Source: Catenovulum sediminis (lineage in GTDB: Bacteria; Pseudomonadota; Gammaproteobacteria; Enterobacterales; Alteromonadaceae). From it: DNA of 64,000 bases. The notes beneath the pieces were generated by a model, which worked only from the letters and a program-made list of their open reading frames with translations, was not told the origin of the DNA and did no database searches. How positions within the stretch are numbered: the first letter of the stretch is position 1; each line of letters opens with the position of its first letter. Location of the stretch: NCBI RefSeq assembly GCF_007289895.1, contig NZ_CP041661.1, positions 558,001 to 622,000 on the forward strand, given 5' to 3'. The translations under genes and the position numbers were made by a program. Shown piece by piece: positions 9,717-18,724 of this stretch.

Positions 9717-9726
9717 TTGTTTACAA
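9717..9726. promoter_or_regulatory. Candidate operator in the divergent lipoprotein/sulfatase promoter
   Basis: TTGTTTACAA, one mismatch from the palindrome before P450 and gntR, in the 344-base divergent intergenic region 9640-9983. Nothing else distinct was seen in this gap. Confidence 0.4.
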
Positions 9727-9983
9727 ACAACCACCAAAAATAATTGTAGTGTGAGTCTGTAACAGATTGAAAACCTAATTTTAAACCAGAAAGATTAGAT
9801 TCACTTAACAATGAATGTTTTTTCTAAACTAACTTAACGTATTTTCACCACTAGAATTGGTCAGCAATTTACATCTGCCGAACACAAAAACTTTTTAAAT
9901 CAACCATGACTTTTTTCCATCTTTCATATACACTTTGTTTACATTGTAGACATTTGACAATAATTATTATTGAGGGTGTAAAA

Positions 9984-11684
9984 TTGATTATTAGATTATT
10001 TATAATGCTCACTGCATTAATTTCATTTAGCAGTAGCGCAGCCGATGCAAAACCAAACATACTGATTATTTTATCAGATGACGCCGGTTATACAGATTTA
10101 GGTAGTTTTGGCGGTGAGATTGACACACCTCATCTTGATCAACTGGCTAAACAAGGTATGCGGTTTAGTCATTTTTACAGCAACGCAAGATGCAGCCCAA
10201 CACGCGCCAGTTTATTAACGGGTGTGGATGCTGCGCACGTTGGTTTTGGTGGTGGTGTTGTAGGCGACTGGGTTCGGGAATTTCCGTTTCCGGCACACCG
10301 CGGACGCATGCCTTACGAGCAACCGCTAATATCTGAAATATTGGGCAGCAATGGCTATCAGACGTTAATGGTAGGTAAATGGCATTTAGGCGGCAGTTAT
10401 ATCAAAAATAACCCTAAAGGCATGAGCGACTATTGGAAAAAAACCCACCCGGGCATGGAACTGACCGAAGAAGAAATGGAACAAGACTATTTAGCGTTAC
10501 CACCGCAACGTGGTTTTCAGAAGAGTTTTGTTTTTCATGGTGCGCAAGGCAATCTATTTTTTACACCCGGTGACAATCACAACTATTTTGAAGACAACCA
10601 AAAAGCAAAACTAGAATATAACTACAACTATAAAATGCACTGTTACACCAACAATGCATTTAATAAAAAACGTTATGGTGGCTGCCACGGCAAATCAGGT
10701 AAAACATTTTACGCAACCGACGGCATGACCGATCGCGCAATAGAGATGATTCACGAGGCTTCTAAAAAAACCGAACCATTCTTTATGTATGCAGCCTACC
10801 GCGCGCCGCATAAACCATTACAAGCGCCCGAAGATTTGGTTCAGAAATATTTAAAACGCTACAGCGATTTACAAAAAATTGCAGATGACCGACATAAAGG
10901 GTTAGTTGCCGCCGGAATTTTTCCAAAAGGTGTAGAAAGAGCGAATAACAATTATTTGTGGACCAAACAAGAGAAAGAAAAAATTGAAAAATTCCGCCTA
11001 CAAGCCGCTTTGCACGCAGCAATGATGGAAAAAATAGATGAAAATGTCGGCAAATTAATCCAAGGCCTAAAAGACAGTGGCGAGTATGAAAATACACTGG
11101 TAATGTATTTTTCGGATAATGGCGCGGCCGCGCATATTGGCGATTTAATGAACGCACCCTATAAAGGGGTAAAAGCGCTTCTTTGGGAAGGCGGAGCACG
11201 CGCACACGCAATTGCAGCTTGGCCGGGTGTGATTCCGGCAAATACCATTTCAGATGATGTGGTTTGGGTGGGTGATATAGTGCCCACTGTATTAGAAATT
11301 ACAGACATACAATTTCCGGAAAAATTTAGAAATAAAACCCCGAGAAAACCAGATGGCAGAAGTGTTGTAAAAACCCTTAAAGGCAAAAAAATGGCACCGC
11401 CTGAAGCGATTTTCTTTAACGACAAAGGCCAACAGAGCGTTATTTACCAAGGCCGCTGGAAGTTGTTGATAGAGCCAGGTTGGTATCTGCAAACACTGGC
11501 TAAACCTGGCATTGTGCACGAGCTTTACGATTTACAAAACGATCCGGGTGAAACCAATAACTTGGTTGATAAAAAAACTGAATTGGTGAAAAAGCTAGAA
11601 GCAATGTGCAAAAAATGGAAAGCCGAAAACAAGATTGTTGAATATGCAAAACGCATAGAAATAAGACCAAAAGACCCGTATTAA
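9984..11684 (+). CDS. Secreted sulfatase (family S1, formylglycine type)
   Basis: Sulfatase hydrolysing sulfate esters, probably on algal galactan. The N-terminal metal-binding block ILIILSDDAGY is followed by the modification motif CSPTR (in NARCSPTRASLLTG), where Cys becomes formylglycine; later come GKWHLGG and YFSDNGAAAH. I place the start at TTG 9984 because GAGGG lies seven bases upstream and the product begins MIIRLFIMLTALISFSSSAADA, a normal signal peptide; the ATG at 9906 would add 26 unlikely residues. An ATG at 10005 is a second option. It diverges from the FG-GAP lipoprotein. The exact S1 subfamily and sulfate position are unknown. Confidence 0.9.
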   Translation: MIIRLFIMLTALISFSSSAADAKPNILIILSDDAGYTDLGSFGGEIDTPHLDQLAKQGMRFSHFYSNARCSPTRASLLTGVDAAHVGFGGGVVGDWVREFPFPAHRGRMPYEQPLISEILGSNGYQTLMVGKWHLGGSYIKNNPKGMSDYWKKTHPGMELTEEEMEQDYLALPPQRGFQKSFVFHGAQGNLFFTPGDNHNYFEDNQKAKLEYNYNYKMHCYTNNAFNKKRYGGCHGKSGKTFYATDGMTDRAIEMIHEASKKTEPFFMYAAYRAPHKPLQAPEDLVQKYLKRYSDLQKIADDRHKGLVAAGIFPKGVERANNNYLWTKQEKEKIEKFRLQAALHAAMMEKIDENVGKLIQGLKDSGEYENTLVMYFSDNGAAAHIGDLMNAPYKGVKALLWEGGARAHAIAAWPGVIPANTISDDVVWVGDIVPTVLEITDIQFPEKFRNKTPRKPDGRSVVKTLKGKKMAPPEAIFFNDKGQQSVIYQGRWKLLIEPGWYLQTLAKPGIVHELYDLQNDPGETNNLVDKKTELVKKLEAMCKKWKAENKIVEYAKRIEIRPKDPY

Positions 11685-11730
11685 TATTAACGGGTGTTTC
11701 AAATACGTAGCTTATGCTAGCCTTGAATAA

Positions 11731-11783
11731 AAAGACGTACCTTTTTGTTCAAGGCGGGTGATTTGTTCTGCGAAAGTTAGCGG
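11731..11783. repeat. 53-bp direct repeat, copy 1 (fragment of the Abi gene start)
   Basis: Matches 13531-13583 at 51 of 53 positions, exactly 1800 bases away and in the same orientation. Read on the minus strand it encodes PLTFAEQITRLEQKG, the start region of an Abi_2 protein, so it is a leftover of a duplicated or recombined Abi gene. Confidence 0.85.
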
Positions 11784-11797
11784 GACATCCCACTAAT

Positions 11798-12409
11798 GTG
11801 TCGTTCTACTATGGCTGCAAAAACAGTATGAAGCTTAAAGTCTGGATCAAAGCCAATTTGGCTGATAAAGCATTGTCCTGCCTTAGGGCCGAGCTGGTCG
11901 AGTTAATTGACTCTGAGTCTTCAGTGCTAGATATTGGTTGTGGAACCGGAGACTTACTATTTAAAGCAGCGTATAAATTAAGTTATGGATTTGGTGTAGA
12001 CCTAGATGCGGATATGATTAACTTCGCTAATCGTAAATGTGAGGATAACCAAATATCGAATTTAGCCTTTGAAAGCAATGATGCGAAAAGCCTAAATTTA
12101 CCTCAATTTAATATTGCTACCAGCACTTTATGTCTGCACGAAATGAACGAAAAAGAAGCTTGCACAGTTTTGAGAATTATGGCTGAAAAGTCCGAAAAGG
12201 TATTGGTAGCAGATTACGCGACACCTAAATCTTTTCTAGTTAAACTCGGCATAGAGTTCGATGAAATAATATCCGGCCACTACCGGGCGTTTAGGCGATA
12301 TCGTAATGCCGGGGGAATTTCAGAGTATGCACGTAAGCTTGGATTAAAGATAAATAGAACTATTCCCAGTGCCATCGACGGCATTGTAATTTGGGAAATA
12401 TATTCATAA
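11798..12409 (+). CDS. Class I SAM-dependent methyltransferase
   Basis: Small methyltransferase of about 200 residues with motif I LDIGCGTGD near residue 45 and the acidic motif II GVDLDADM. The substrate is unknown. The annotated start is GTG at 11798; an ATG at 11828 (MKLKVWIKANLADKAL) is equally possible, and neither has a clear ribosome-binding site. It lies between the two 53-bp direct repeats, next to a decayed Abi gene, so it is probably a recently acquired cargo gene. The 284 bases after it show no gene. Confidence 0.75.
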   Translation: MSFYYGCKNSMKLKVWIKANLADKALSCLRAELVELIDSESSVLDIGCGTGDLLFKAAYKLSYGFGVDLDADMINFANRKCEDNQISNLAFESNDAKSLNLPQFNIATSTLCLHEMNEKEACTVLRIMAEKSEKVLVADYATPKSFLVKLGIEFDEIISGHYRAFRRYRNAGGISEYARKLGLKINRTIPSAIDGIVIWEIYS

Positions 12410-12693
12410 AAAAAGACTATGAAATGGTCTATTAACACTGGCACGGGTTAAAGTTTTGAAGCTGGAACATGCGGATTTTCTAGATGTTCAATTAGTTTTT
12501 TCTAATCTAGTACAGCAACAGGTTAGCCGAAAGCACTAGTTGCAACTTTCATAGGGTTCGCTTTTTACTTGCAGCAACATTGGCTTAAATTCTTGTGGTC
12601 ATTTAATAGAAACAGAGCCTGGCATTAAGGTGGCGGTTTTGAGCGAGAAGTGGATCTTTAATTAACAGATACTTTATGTAACCAATAAATTTG

Positions 12694-13610
12694 TTATTTC
12701 CACAAAGGGTGAGCTTTCCAATTTTCAGGCATCCCCATAGCAACTCGCCATCTCTTAACTTCAGATATTGGTGTTAGTACTTCATTTATTTGTTGTGCCC
12801 ACTCATTTCCATTACCGGTCGCGTTCAACAAATGTCTAAGCATGAGTAAAATATAAAACACTCTGTCGTTTCTAGGCGTTATTGGCGGTAACCAATTGCT
12901 ATCTTTATTTTTGTCGGGTTTAATCTGTTCCAAAGCCGACTATGGTGAGCACAAATATTTCTGACATACGTTAAAGTATGTAGCCAGTCCCCCAATTTCT
13001 TATGATGGAGGTTAAAATGTTGGGCGACTGCTTTTTTGTCTTCAATACCTGATTTTTGATCATTTATCAGTCCATTGTATCCAAAAGACAAAGCCCCCAA
13101 GGACATAACCTCAGTTAGCATCCAAATTGGAATTTTCGGAAACCCTGCATATTTTGATTTATAATGCCGAATGAAATCGTCACTCGATCTAAGCACTTCC
13201 GTTTCTAGTTTTTTTAGCCATTCCGCGTGCTTAAATTTTGGATGGAAATTATTTTTATCGGTATGCCCGAAAGCTAAATATTTGTGCCCGATATGGTAAG
13301 TAAATTGTGTTCTTACTGCTATTTCAACTCTTTCTATGGCATCCAAAATCAAAGAACGAAGTTTGCGATCTGTTTCGTACAGAAAAACTACATCAACAGA
13401 ATTTGTATCTGGCTCAAATTTATTGGTTGTCTGATTTTGCTCATCACGTAAGCGAAAAGGGTACCAATAACCACTTAAACGATAATAACTGATACTGGCT
13501 AAACGAGTTTCAGCTTTAGCCTAATTGCGAAAAGACATACCTTTTTGTTCAAGGCGGATGATTTGTTCTGCGAAAGTTAGCGGTGGCTTTGTGTAAGGTA
13601 TTCGTGGCAT
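12694..13610 (-). pseudogene. Abi_2 (AbiD/AbiF-like, HEPN) abortive-infection protein, broken
   Basis: Members of this family are putative HEPN ribonucleases in phage defence. From ATG 13610 the frame reads MPRIPYTKPPLTFAEQIIRLEQKG, the typical Abi_2 start, then meets an in-frame TAG at 13521-13523 (codon 30). It continues through SYYRLSGYWYPFR, LDAIERVEIAVR and the HEPN R-x4-H motif in YVRNICAHHSRLWN. Just after that, near 12930, a one-base frameshift moves the rest (IKPDKNKDSNWLPP to the stop at 12694) into another frame. With a nonsense and a frameshift it is most likely a dead defence gene. Confidence 0.82.
13531..13583. repeat. 53-bp direct repeat, copy 2
   Basis: Second copy of the repeat at 11731-11783, here inside the 5' end of the Abi pseudogene. 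It bounds a 1.8-kb segment. Confidence 0.85.
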
Positions 13611-13655
13611 AAATCTCGTTCACGCCTCACATTTCATATGCTTTAGATAAAGAAA

Positions 13656-13719
13656 AACCGCCAAGGTTGCGCGACACCCATAAGGGTACTAGGCGTGGCG
13701 GTTATGTTAGTACTAACAT
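13656..13719. repeat. Nested inverted repeats / structured element
   Basis: Outer arms AACCGCCA (13656-13663) and TGGCGGTT (13696-13703) enclose a smaller hairpin ACCC-ATAA-GGGT, and are followed at once by the perfect 16-base palindrome ATGTTAGTACTAACAT (13704-13719). It could be a bidirectional terminator, a recombination site or a structured RNA; nothing decides between these. Confidence 0.5.
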
Positions 13720-13757
13720 TGCTAATTTGGGTAGTGGCGTCAATTACAATATTAAAA

Positions 13758-13899
13758 TCATCCATTCAAATACATCTCCGCCATATCATCTAACTTGGCT
13801 TTTACTTCTTTCCAGTTCGGCATGACTTGGGTTAACACGAAAAGATGGTATCCCTGTGACCCAAGTGTGTGCTTATGATCCGGCAGCCAGCTTTTAAAA
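13758..13899 (-). pseudogene. 3' fragment of an unrecognised gene
   Basis: About 45 open codons that read like real protein (SWLPDHKHTLGSQGYHLF ... MAEMYLNG, stop TGA) but with no start and a stop just upstream. I do not recognise the family. Being in a zone of broken genes, it is probably a remnant. Confidence 0.3.
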
Positions 13900-13993
13900 T
13901 TCAAAAGTCAGCTCCCTCTATTGGCACTTTGCGGATTAACGCACAGAGCGAGGAGTAGACGTTCACTCTAGCTCATTTCTGGACAAAAGCGAT

Positions 13994-14404
13994 TTAGAAT
14001 TGCTGCCGAAATTTTTCAGCTATCAAACCCAAGTTATGCATGATAGTTCGATTACGAGCTTGCTCATGAGCGTCAGGGGCAAGGATGGCGATTAACAGAA
14101 AACAACTAAGGTCATTCCAACCTTGACAATACACTAAGTGCTTATCGCTCGTTTGGTAAAATTGGATAGAACTTAAGAACGGAGCATCACTAGCAGCTAA
14201 GTGAATGTGCTTAACTTCCTCTGACTTCAAGATCGGTAATGTATCGGGATGATTATAAGCTTCATCTCGGCCAAAAAAATCTGGTTTTTGACCTGTTTCT
14301 TTATAGTGTCTAAAGTCTTTAGTCAAAGATTGAAGCTCACTTTCAGTAAGTGAATCAATTAAGATCTTATGCTTAAAAACTCTAATATTTAATGACTTAG
14401 TCAC
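13994..14404 (-). CDS. yafO: YafO-type mRNA interferase toxin
   Basis: Toxin of a type II toxin-antitoxin pair; E. coli YafO cuts ribosome-associated mRNA. The 136-residue product has the family blocks FKHKILIDSLTE, PDFFGRDEAYNH, VKHIHLAASDAPF, HLVYCQG and a C-terminal MHNLGLIAEKFRQQF. Its ATG overlaps the stop of the antitoxin gene by four bases (14401-14404), which couples their translation. It appears complete. Confidence 0.9.
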   Translation of the reverse strand: MTKSLNIRVFKHKILIDSLTESELQSLTKDFRHYKETGQKPDFFGRDEAYNHPDTLPILKSEEVKHIHLAASDAPFLSSIQFYQTSDKHLVYCQGWNDLSCFLLIAILAPDAHEQARNRTIMHNLGLIAEKFRQQF

Positions 14405-14694
14405 TCTTGAAACTCATCCAAAATACTTTCATCAAGCTCTGTTAATGCTTGAGCATTCAGATGAGAAATGACTTCTAAGCGAGCACTCATTGGCCTAAAT
14501 GATGAAACAGAGTCAGCATTTTTGCCCTCCAAAGCTTTCATTAGCCCTTCAAAAAAAGTGGCGCTCATCATATAACCAGCAGGCTCATTGTTCGATAAAA
14601 CTACAACTGGCTCCCCTGATAAACAATCTTTAAAATGTTTTCTAGCTTCGCTTGATGACACTGCTTTTTCTGCATAGATTGTACTTGTTTTCAT
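14401..14694 (-). CDS. yafN: YafN-type antitoxin (Phd/YefM family)
   Basis: 97-residue antitoxin with an N-terminal Phd/YefM DNA-binding fold (VSSSEARKHFKDCLSGEPVVVLSNNEPAGYMM) and a C-terminal toxin-neutralising tail. It lies first in the operon, as in E. coli yafNO, but without the dinB-yafP context found there. It probably represses its own promoter through the GTAC-centred repeats just upstream. Confidence 0.9.
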   Translation of the reverse strand: MKTSTIYAEKAVSSSEARKHFKDCLSGEPVVVLSNNEPAGYMMSATFFEGLMKALEGKNADSVSSFRPMSARLEVISHLNAQALTELDESILDEFQE

Positions 14695-14705
14695 AATACA
14701 CCTTT

Positions 14706-14754
14706 GTACTTTTCTGTGTACTTAATATTGTACATTAACATTGCGTATTTGTAC
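14706..14754. promoter_or_regulatory. Repeated GTAC operator before yafNO
   Basis: Four GTAC-centred sites at 14706, 14718, 14730 and 14751 (spacings 12, 12 and 21) directly before the antitoxin start. This arrangement suits cooperative binding of an autorepressing antitoxin-toxin complex. The rest of the gap to 15025 holds a degenerate repeat around 14853-14880 (also at 12424-12450) and nothing else clear. Confidence 0.5.
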
Positions 14755-15025
14755 AGAATCAAGTTGATTAAAGTGTGTGCTGTCACGAAATGGGGCAAAA
14801 ATGAGTTATGTATCTATGTCCGCAATTGGCACTTTTTTCCAACTCGGTTTGTGATGGTCTAGTACAACTGGCACGGGTTTACAAATATGCAGGGATAATT
14901 TTAAATTAGACCACTACGGGTCAGCATTTGGCTGGTTGCAGTAGATTGGTAACTAAATAACACCAGAAAGTTGGCTCGTTTCACGACCCTAGTCTTGTCG
15001 TTTAGTGCGAGCCATTTCATTTACC

Positions 15026-15262
15026 TTAGCTATATTGTCCGGGTTGGTAACTACCCACATCAGCTCCAAAACCCGCGACAAAACGATTCCAGCTATCAAT
15101 ATTACAAATAGCTAGCGTAATATCGACAATTTGTTTGTCTTTAAAATGGCGCTGCATTTGAGTTCTTAAATTATCCATATTGTCGTCATGAGTAAGCTTT
15201 GTTAGGGCTTCTGTCCAAGCTAATGTTGCGCGTTCTTGCGCGCTAAAAAAATTCTGCCGCAT
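15026..15262 (-). pseudogene. Carboxymuconolactone decarboxylase/AhpD-like gene, truncated
   Basis: 78 residues matching the C-terminal half of an AhpD-like protein (FFSAQERATLAWTEALTKL, DITLAICNIDSWNRF). The N-terminal half with the CxxC redox motif is missing: a stop precedes the apparent ATG directly. Its 5' end abuts a truncated AraC gene on the other strand, so a deletion junction lies near 15263. Confidence 0.7.
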
Positions 15263-15266
15263 TTAA

Positions 15267-15437
15267 AGCACCATTAAAGCCCGAGCATTGCTTAGAACAA
15301 ACAACAGCTCAATAAGTATTGCAGATCTGGCCTGTGAACTCGGGTTTTACGACCAGTCGCATTTTACACATGAATTTAAACAAGTTATCGGTATTACACC
15401 GGGCCAGTTTCGTAACAAAATTAAAAATGAGCCTTAG
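15267..15437 (+). pseudogene. AraC-family regulator, C-terminal fragment
   Basis: Open frame reading KARALLRTNN, SIADLACELGFYDQSHFTHEF, then GITPGQFRNK to TAG: the second helix-turn-helix and tail of an AraC DNA-binding domain. Everything upstream is absent. Its end overlaps the LysR gene end by four bases. Confidence 0.72.
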
Positions 15438-16333
15438 CTAAATGAACCTGCCCCAAATTCTGTTTGCATAAACTCAATAAAACAGCGCAATTTTCGCGAT
15501 ACATATTTTCGGTGTGGGTAGAGTAAATACAAGCCAAACTCGGCAACGGTATAGTCGCCAAACAATCGCACTAATTTACCCGATGTTATAAAGTCGTCTG
15601 TCACATTTTGCGTAATTAAAGCAATTCCACCGTCTGCCGCAGCCATTTCGGCTAAAGCGCGCGGGCTGTTAGATGAAAATCGATAATTTACTTTTACTTT
15701 GTGTTGCACCCCGTTATTGTCAGTAAACGGCCATTGATCACCTATTGATAAATTACGGTCAACCAAACAGGTGTGCTGTGTTAACTCAGTTGGCGTTTTG
15801 GGTGTGCCAAATTTTTTAAGGTAATTTCCAGAAGCACAAACAATCAATGGACATTGGTTTATGCGTTTGGCAATTAAATTTGAATCTTCTACCGCCCCTA
15901 AGCGAATTCGAACGTCTATCCCCTCTTCTACCATGTCAATCGCGCGATTAGTTGCGATTAGCTCTACCGCCAATTCGGGATATTGCGATAAAAATTTGCC
16001 GATAACCGGTGATAGTTTTACGTCAGCAAAGGTGACGGGGGCGCTAATTCTTAAAACGCCTTTTGGGCTTGATTGCTCCTTACTAACATCATCCATCATG
16101 GTGGCATACATTTCTAACATCTGCTGCGCGTGCGCGTAATAGTTTTGCCCGGTTGAAGTTAATGAAATGCGTCGGGTTGTACGATTAAACAAACGCACAC
16201 CTAAATTTGCTTCAATTTCACCTATGTATTTGCTAACCAAAGCTTTTGAAATGGCTAAACGCTCGCTGGCAGCGGTAAAAGAGCCCGTTTCAACCACAGC
16301 GATAACCGCTCGCATGCCATCTAAAGTATCCAT
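15434..16333 (-). CDS. LysR-family transcriptional regulator
   Basis: Full-length LysR protein of 299 residues. It has an N-terminal winged HTH (MDTLDGMRAVIAVVETGSFTAASERLAISKALVSKYI) and a C-terminal periplasmic-binding-like effector domain. It diverges from the GST operon, the classical arrangement for control of that operon and itself. A candidate site lies between them. Confidence 0.93.
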   Translation of the reverse strand: MDTLDGMRAVIAVVETGSFTAASERLAISKALVSKYIGEIEANLGVRLFNRTTRRISLTSTGQNYYAHAQQMLEMYATMMDDVSKEQSSPKGVLRISAPVTFADVKLSPVIGKFLSQYPELAVELIATNRAIDMVEEGIDVRIRLGAVEDSNLIAKRINQCPLIVCASGNYLKKFGTPKTPTELTQHTCLVDRNLSIGDQWPFTDNNGVQHKVKVNYRFSSNSPRALAEMAAADGGIALITQNVTDDFITSGKLVRLFGDYTVAEFGLYLLYPHRKYVSRKLRCFIEFMQTEFGAGSFS

Positions 16334-16413
16334 TTTTTAGTACTCACATTAACTTTGCGTATTCCAGCACTACAACAGGGGCTTGTATTATCAGAGCCAT
16401 AAGAAGCCACACT

Positions 16414-16436
16414 ATTGTTCACGGTACGTTGACAAT
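16414..16436. promoter_or_regulatory. Candidate LysR box
   Basis: Interrupted dyad ATTGT-N13-ACAAT in the divergent LysR/GST intergenic region, close to the expected size of a LysR binding site. Inferred only from symmetry and position. Confidence 0.35.
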
Positions 16437-16526
16437 AATTCAATAGTAACGGTGTTTATTAATTATTCAACAAGAATAACAATAGCCCTTGCCAATAAAC
16501 ACATTAACACTTTACGGAGTACAAAA

Positions 16527-17165
16527 ATGAGTCAGCTAAAATTATATGGTTTTGAATTGTCCGGTCACTCACATCGGGTTTCGTTATTTTTATCTTTGTT
16601 GTCACTAAAATTCGAATTTATTCAGCTCGATTTAGCGAACGGCGAGCACAAAAAGCCTGAGTTTATAAACAAAAATATATTCGGTCAGGTACCTGTGTTA
16701 GAAGACCAAGGTCGCTATGTGGCAGACTCTAATGCTATTTTAGTGTATTTAGCCAGCACCTATGATCCAGCGCACAAATGGTTGCCACAAGATCCATTTT
16801 TAATGGCCGAAATACAACGTTTTTTATCGGTCGCAGCAGGTCCTGTTGCCTATGGCCCGGCTAGAGCAAGAATCAAAAACGTTTTTAATGCGCCGGTAAA
16901 CATCACAGATGCGCAAAATATAAGTCAAACAGTGCTGACAACCTTAGATAAACATCTAATAAACAAAAGTTGGCTGGTCGGTGATTGCCCAACCATTGCA
17001 GATATCGCCAATTATAGTTATATCGCACATGCACCAGAAGGTGGAATCGATTTAGCTCTGTATCCCAATGTACTGCGCTGGTTGTCGCAGATTGAACAAT
17101 TAACGGGTTTTGTTGCGATGCCTACAACGCCTGTCGGTTTAAACCAACCGCAAACCTTGGTGTAA
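16527..17165 (+). CDS. Glutathione S-transferase
   Basis: Cytosolic GST of 212 residues with an N-terminal thioredoxin-like domain (LYGFELSGHSHRVSLFLSLL, VPVLEDQGRYVADSNAIL) and an all-helical C-terminal domain with SWLVGDCPTIADIANY. The frame is open from 16383, but GGAG at 16516 sets the start at ATG 16527. It is first in an operon with a PNPOx-like protein, a DUF1348 protein and a BASS transporter. The joint function is probably handling of an electrophilic compound; the substrate is unknown. Confidence 0.92.
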   Translation: MSQLKLYGFELSGHSHRVSLFLSLLSLKFEFIQLDLANGEHKKPEFINKNIFGQVPVLEDQGRYVADSNAILVYLASTYDPAHKWLPQDPFLMAEIQRFLSVAAGPVAYGPARARIKNVFNAPVNITDAQNISQTVLTTLDKHLINKSWLVGDCPTIADIANYSYIAHAPEGGIDLALYPNVLRWLSQIEQLTGFVAMPTTPVGLNQPQTLV

Positions 17166-17170
17166 TCAGC

Positions 17171-18214
17171 ATGGCGCATGCATCAAATAAATATTTAGCC
17201 GGAAGCACGAAGGGCTCTGTTTTTCATTCTGGCGAACAAGCCTTTCATCAACAGCTAAATATTGGCGAAAAGATGGAAGCTGTCGGCAATCAATTTATCC
17301 GCCCCTTTATGCCAGAGCAGCACCAAATTTTTTTCAGCCAACTTCCATTCGTTTGGTTAGGCTTTATCGATCAGACAAACGCGCCCTGGGCCAGTATTGT
17401 GTTTAATACACAGAACAAATTGATTGATGTGCATAACCAAACGCAATTGAGCATTCAACTTGACAGCACATTTAATGATAGTAAGTTATCTAAAGAATCT
17501 ATCAAAGATACAATCGGTTTGCTGGGCATTGAAGCAGCAAGCAGACGGCGTAATAGGCTCAGCGCGCAAATTACTCAGTGGGCAGGCAATACAATACACT
17601 TGTCGGTCAAACAATCGTTTGGCAACTGTCCTAAATATATTCGAGCGCGCCACTTTGGGTTTACGGCCAGCACAACACAAAATGACAAAAGCAGAGTACA
17701 GATAAAACAGTTGGATGAATCGCATAGAGCCCTGATTGAGCAGGCTGATTCATTTTATATTGCGAGTTTTTATCACAACAACGCTAACTCTCATGTCAGC
17801 AATGGCGCTGATATCTCACATCGTGGTGGTTTACCGGGTTTTGTAAAAGTGGATGGTAATACAATTCGCTTTCCCGATTTTTCCGGTAATCAGTTTTTTA
17901 ATACGCTAGGCAATATCAAACAAAACGGATGTGCCGGCTTAACTTTTGTTGATTATCAGCACGGCCATCTTTTACAGCTGACCGGTTTTGCCAAAATCAT
18001 CGAAAATGATCCCCTACTCAAATATTTCAAAGGTGCCCTTAGATTTATAGACTTTGAAATGACGCACGGTGAGTGGGCCGCTCATTTTTTACCCTTTGTC
18101 TGGGGAAACGCTGAGTTTTCAGCCAATTTAAAAAACACCGGAACCTGGCAACAAGCAGATCAAGCCTTTCATTTAAATCAATCAGAATTAAATCAACCTG
18201 AATCAAAGCAATAG
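17171..18214 (+). CDS. PNPOx-like FMN-binding split-barrel protein
   Basis: 347-residue protein of the pyridoxamine-phosphate-oxidase-like split-barrel group, with repeated barrel-type segments ([40 protein letters not shown]). Probably flavin-binding; the substrate is unknown. It starts five bases after the GST stop. The last 20 residues are a low-complexity N/Q-rich tail. Confidence 0.8.
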   Translation: MAHASNKYLAGSTKGSVFHSGEQAFHQQLNIGEKMEAVGNQFIRPFMPEQHQIFFSQLPFVWLGFIDQTNAPWASIVFNTQNKLIDVHNQTQLSIQLDSTFNDSKLSKESIKDTIGLLGIEAASRRRNRLSAQITQWAGNTIHLSVKQSFGNCPKYIRARHFGFTASTTQNDKSRVQIKQLDESHRALIEQADSFYIASFYHNNANSHVSNGADISHRGGLPGFVKVDGNTIRFPDFSGNQFFNTLGNIKQNGCAGLTFVDYQHGHLLQLTGFAKIIENDPLLKYFKGALRFIDFEMTHGEWAAHFLPFVWGNAEFSANLKNTGTWQQADQAFHLNQSELNQPESKQ

Positions 18215-18240
18215 TAATCAAAACAATAGGAATCAAAACG

Positions 18241-18672
18241 ATGACAACTGAAATACGCAAACCACGCCATCCCCTTCCACCTTTTACCGCAGAAACGGCA
18301 GCGCAAAAAGTGCAAGCTGCAGAAGATGCATGGAATGGTAAAAACCCTGAAAAAGTCAGCATGGCCTATTCGCCTGATTCGGTATGGCGCAACCGGGCTG
18401 AATTTTTAAAAGGACGTGCAGAAATACAAGCATTTTTAACGCGTAAATGGGAAAAAGAGCTCGACTACAAACTTAAAAAAACGCTCTGGTCTTACACAGA
18501 TAACCGCATCGCAGTAACCTTTACGTACGAATGGCATGATGACGCCGGTAACTGGTATCGCTCGCACGGTAACGAATTGTGGGAGTTTGACGAACTCGGC
18601 TATATGCAAACCCGGATCGCCAGTATTAACGACCAACCCATCGCAGAAAATGAGCGCGAATTAATTTCTTGA
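18241..18672 (+). CDS. DUF1348 / NTF2-like (SnoaL-fold) protein
   Basis: 143-residue single-domain protein of the DUF1348 family (cone-shaped alpha+beta NTF2 fold), with the typical blocks [26 protein letters not shown] and [22 protein letters not shown]. Function is not established. It is the third gene in the LysR-linked operon. Confidence 0.85.
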   Translation: MTTEIRKPRHPLPPFTAETAAQKVQAAEDAWNGKNPEKVSMAYSPDSVWRNRAEFLKGRAEIQAFLTRKWEKELDYKLKKTLWSYTDNRIAVTFTYEWHDDAGNWYRSHGNELWEFDELGYMQTRIASINDQPIAENERELIS

Positions 18673-18724
18673 GCTAAGATCTTTTATAACCTAAAAGCAA
18701 TCTAATGAAATTTGGAGCGCTTGC

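Noticed and set aside
14706-14754. LexA box before yafNO
   Set aside because: No CTGT-N8-ACAG spacing; the repeated unit is GTAC-centred.
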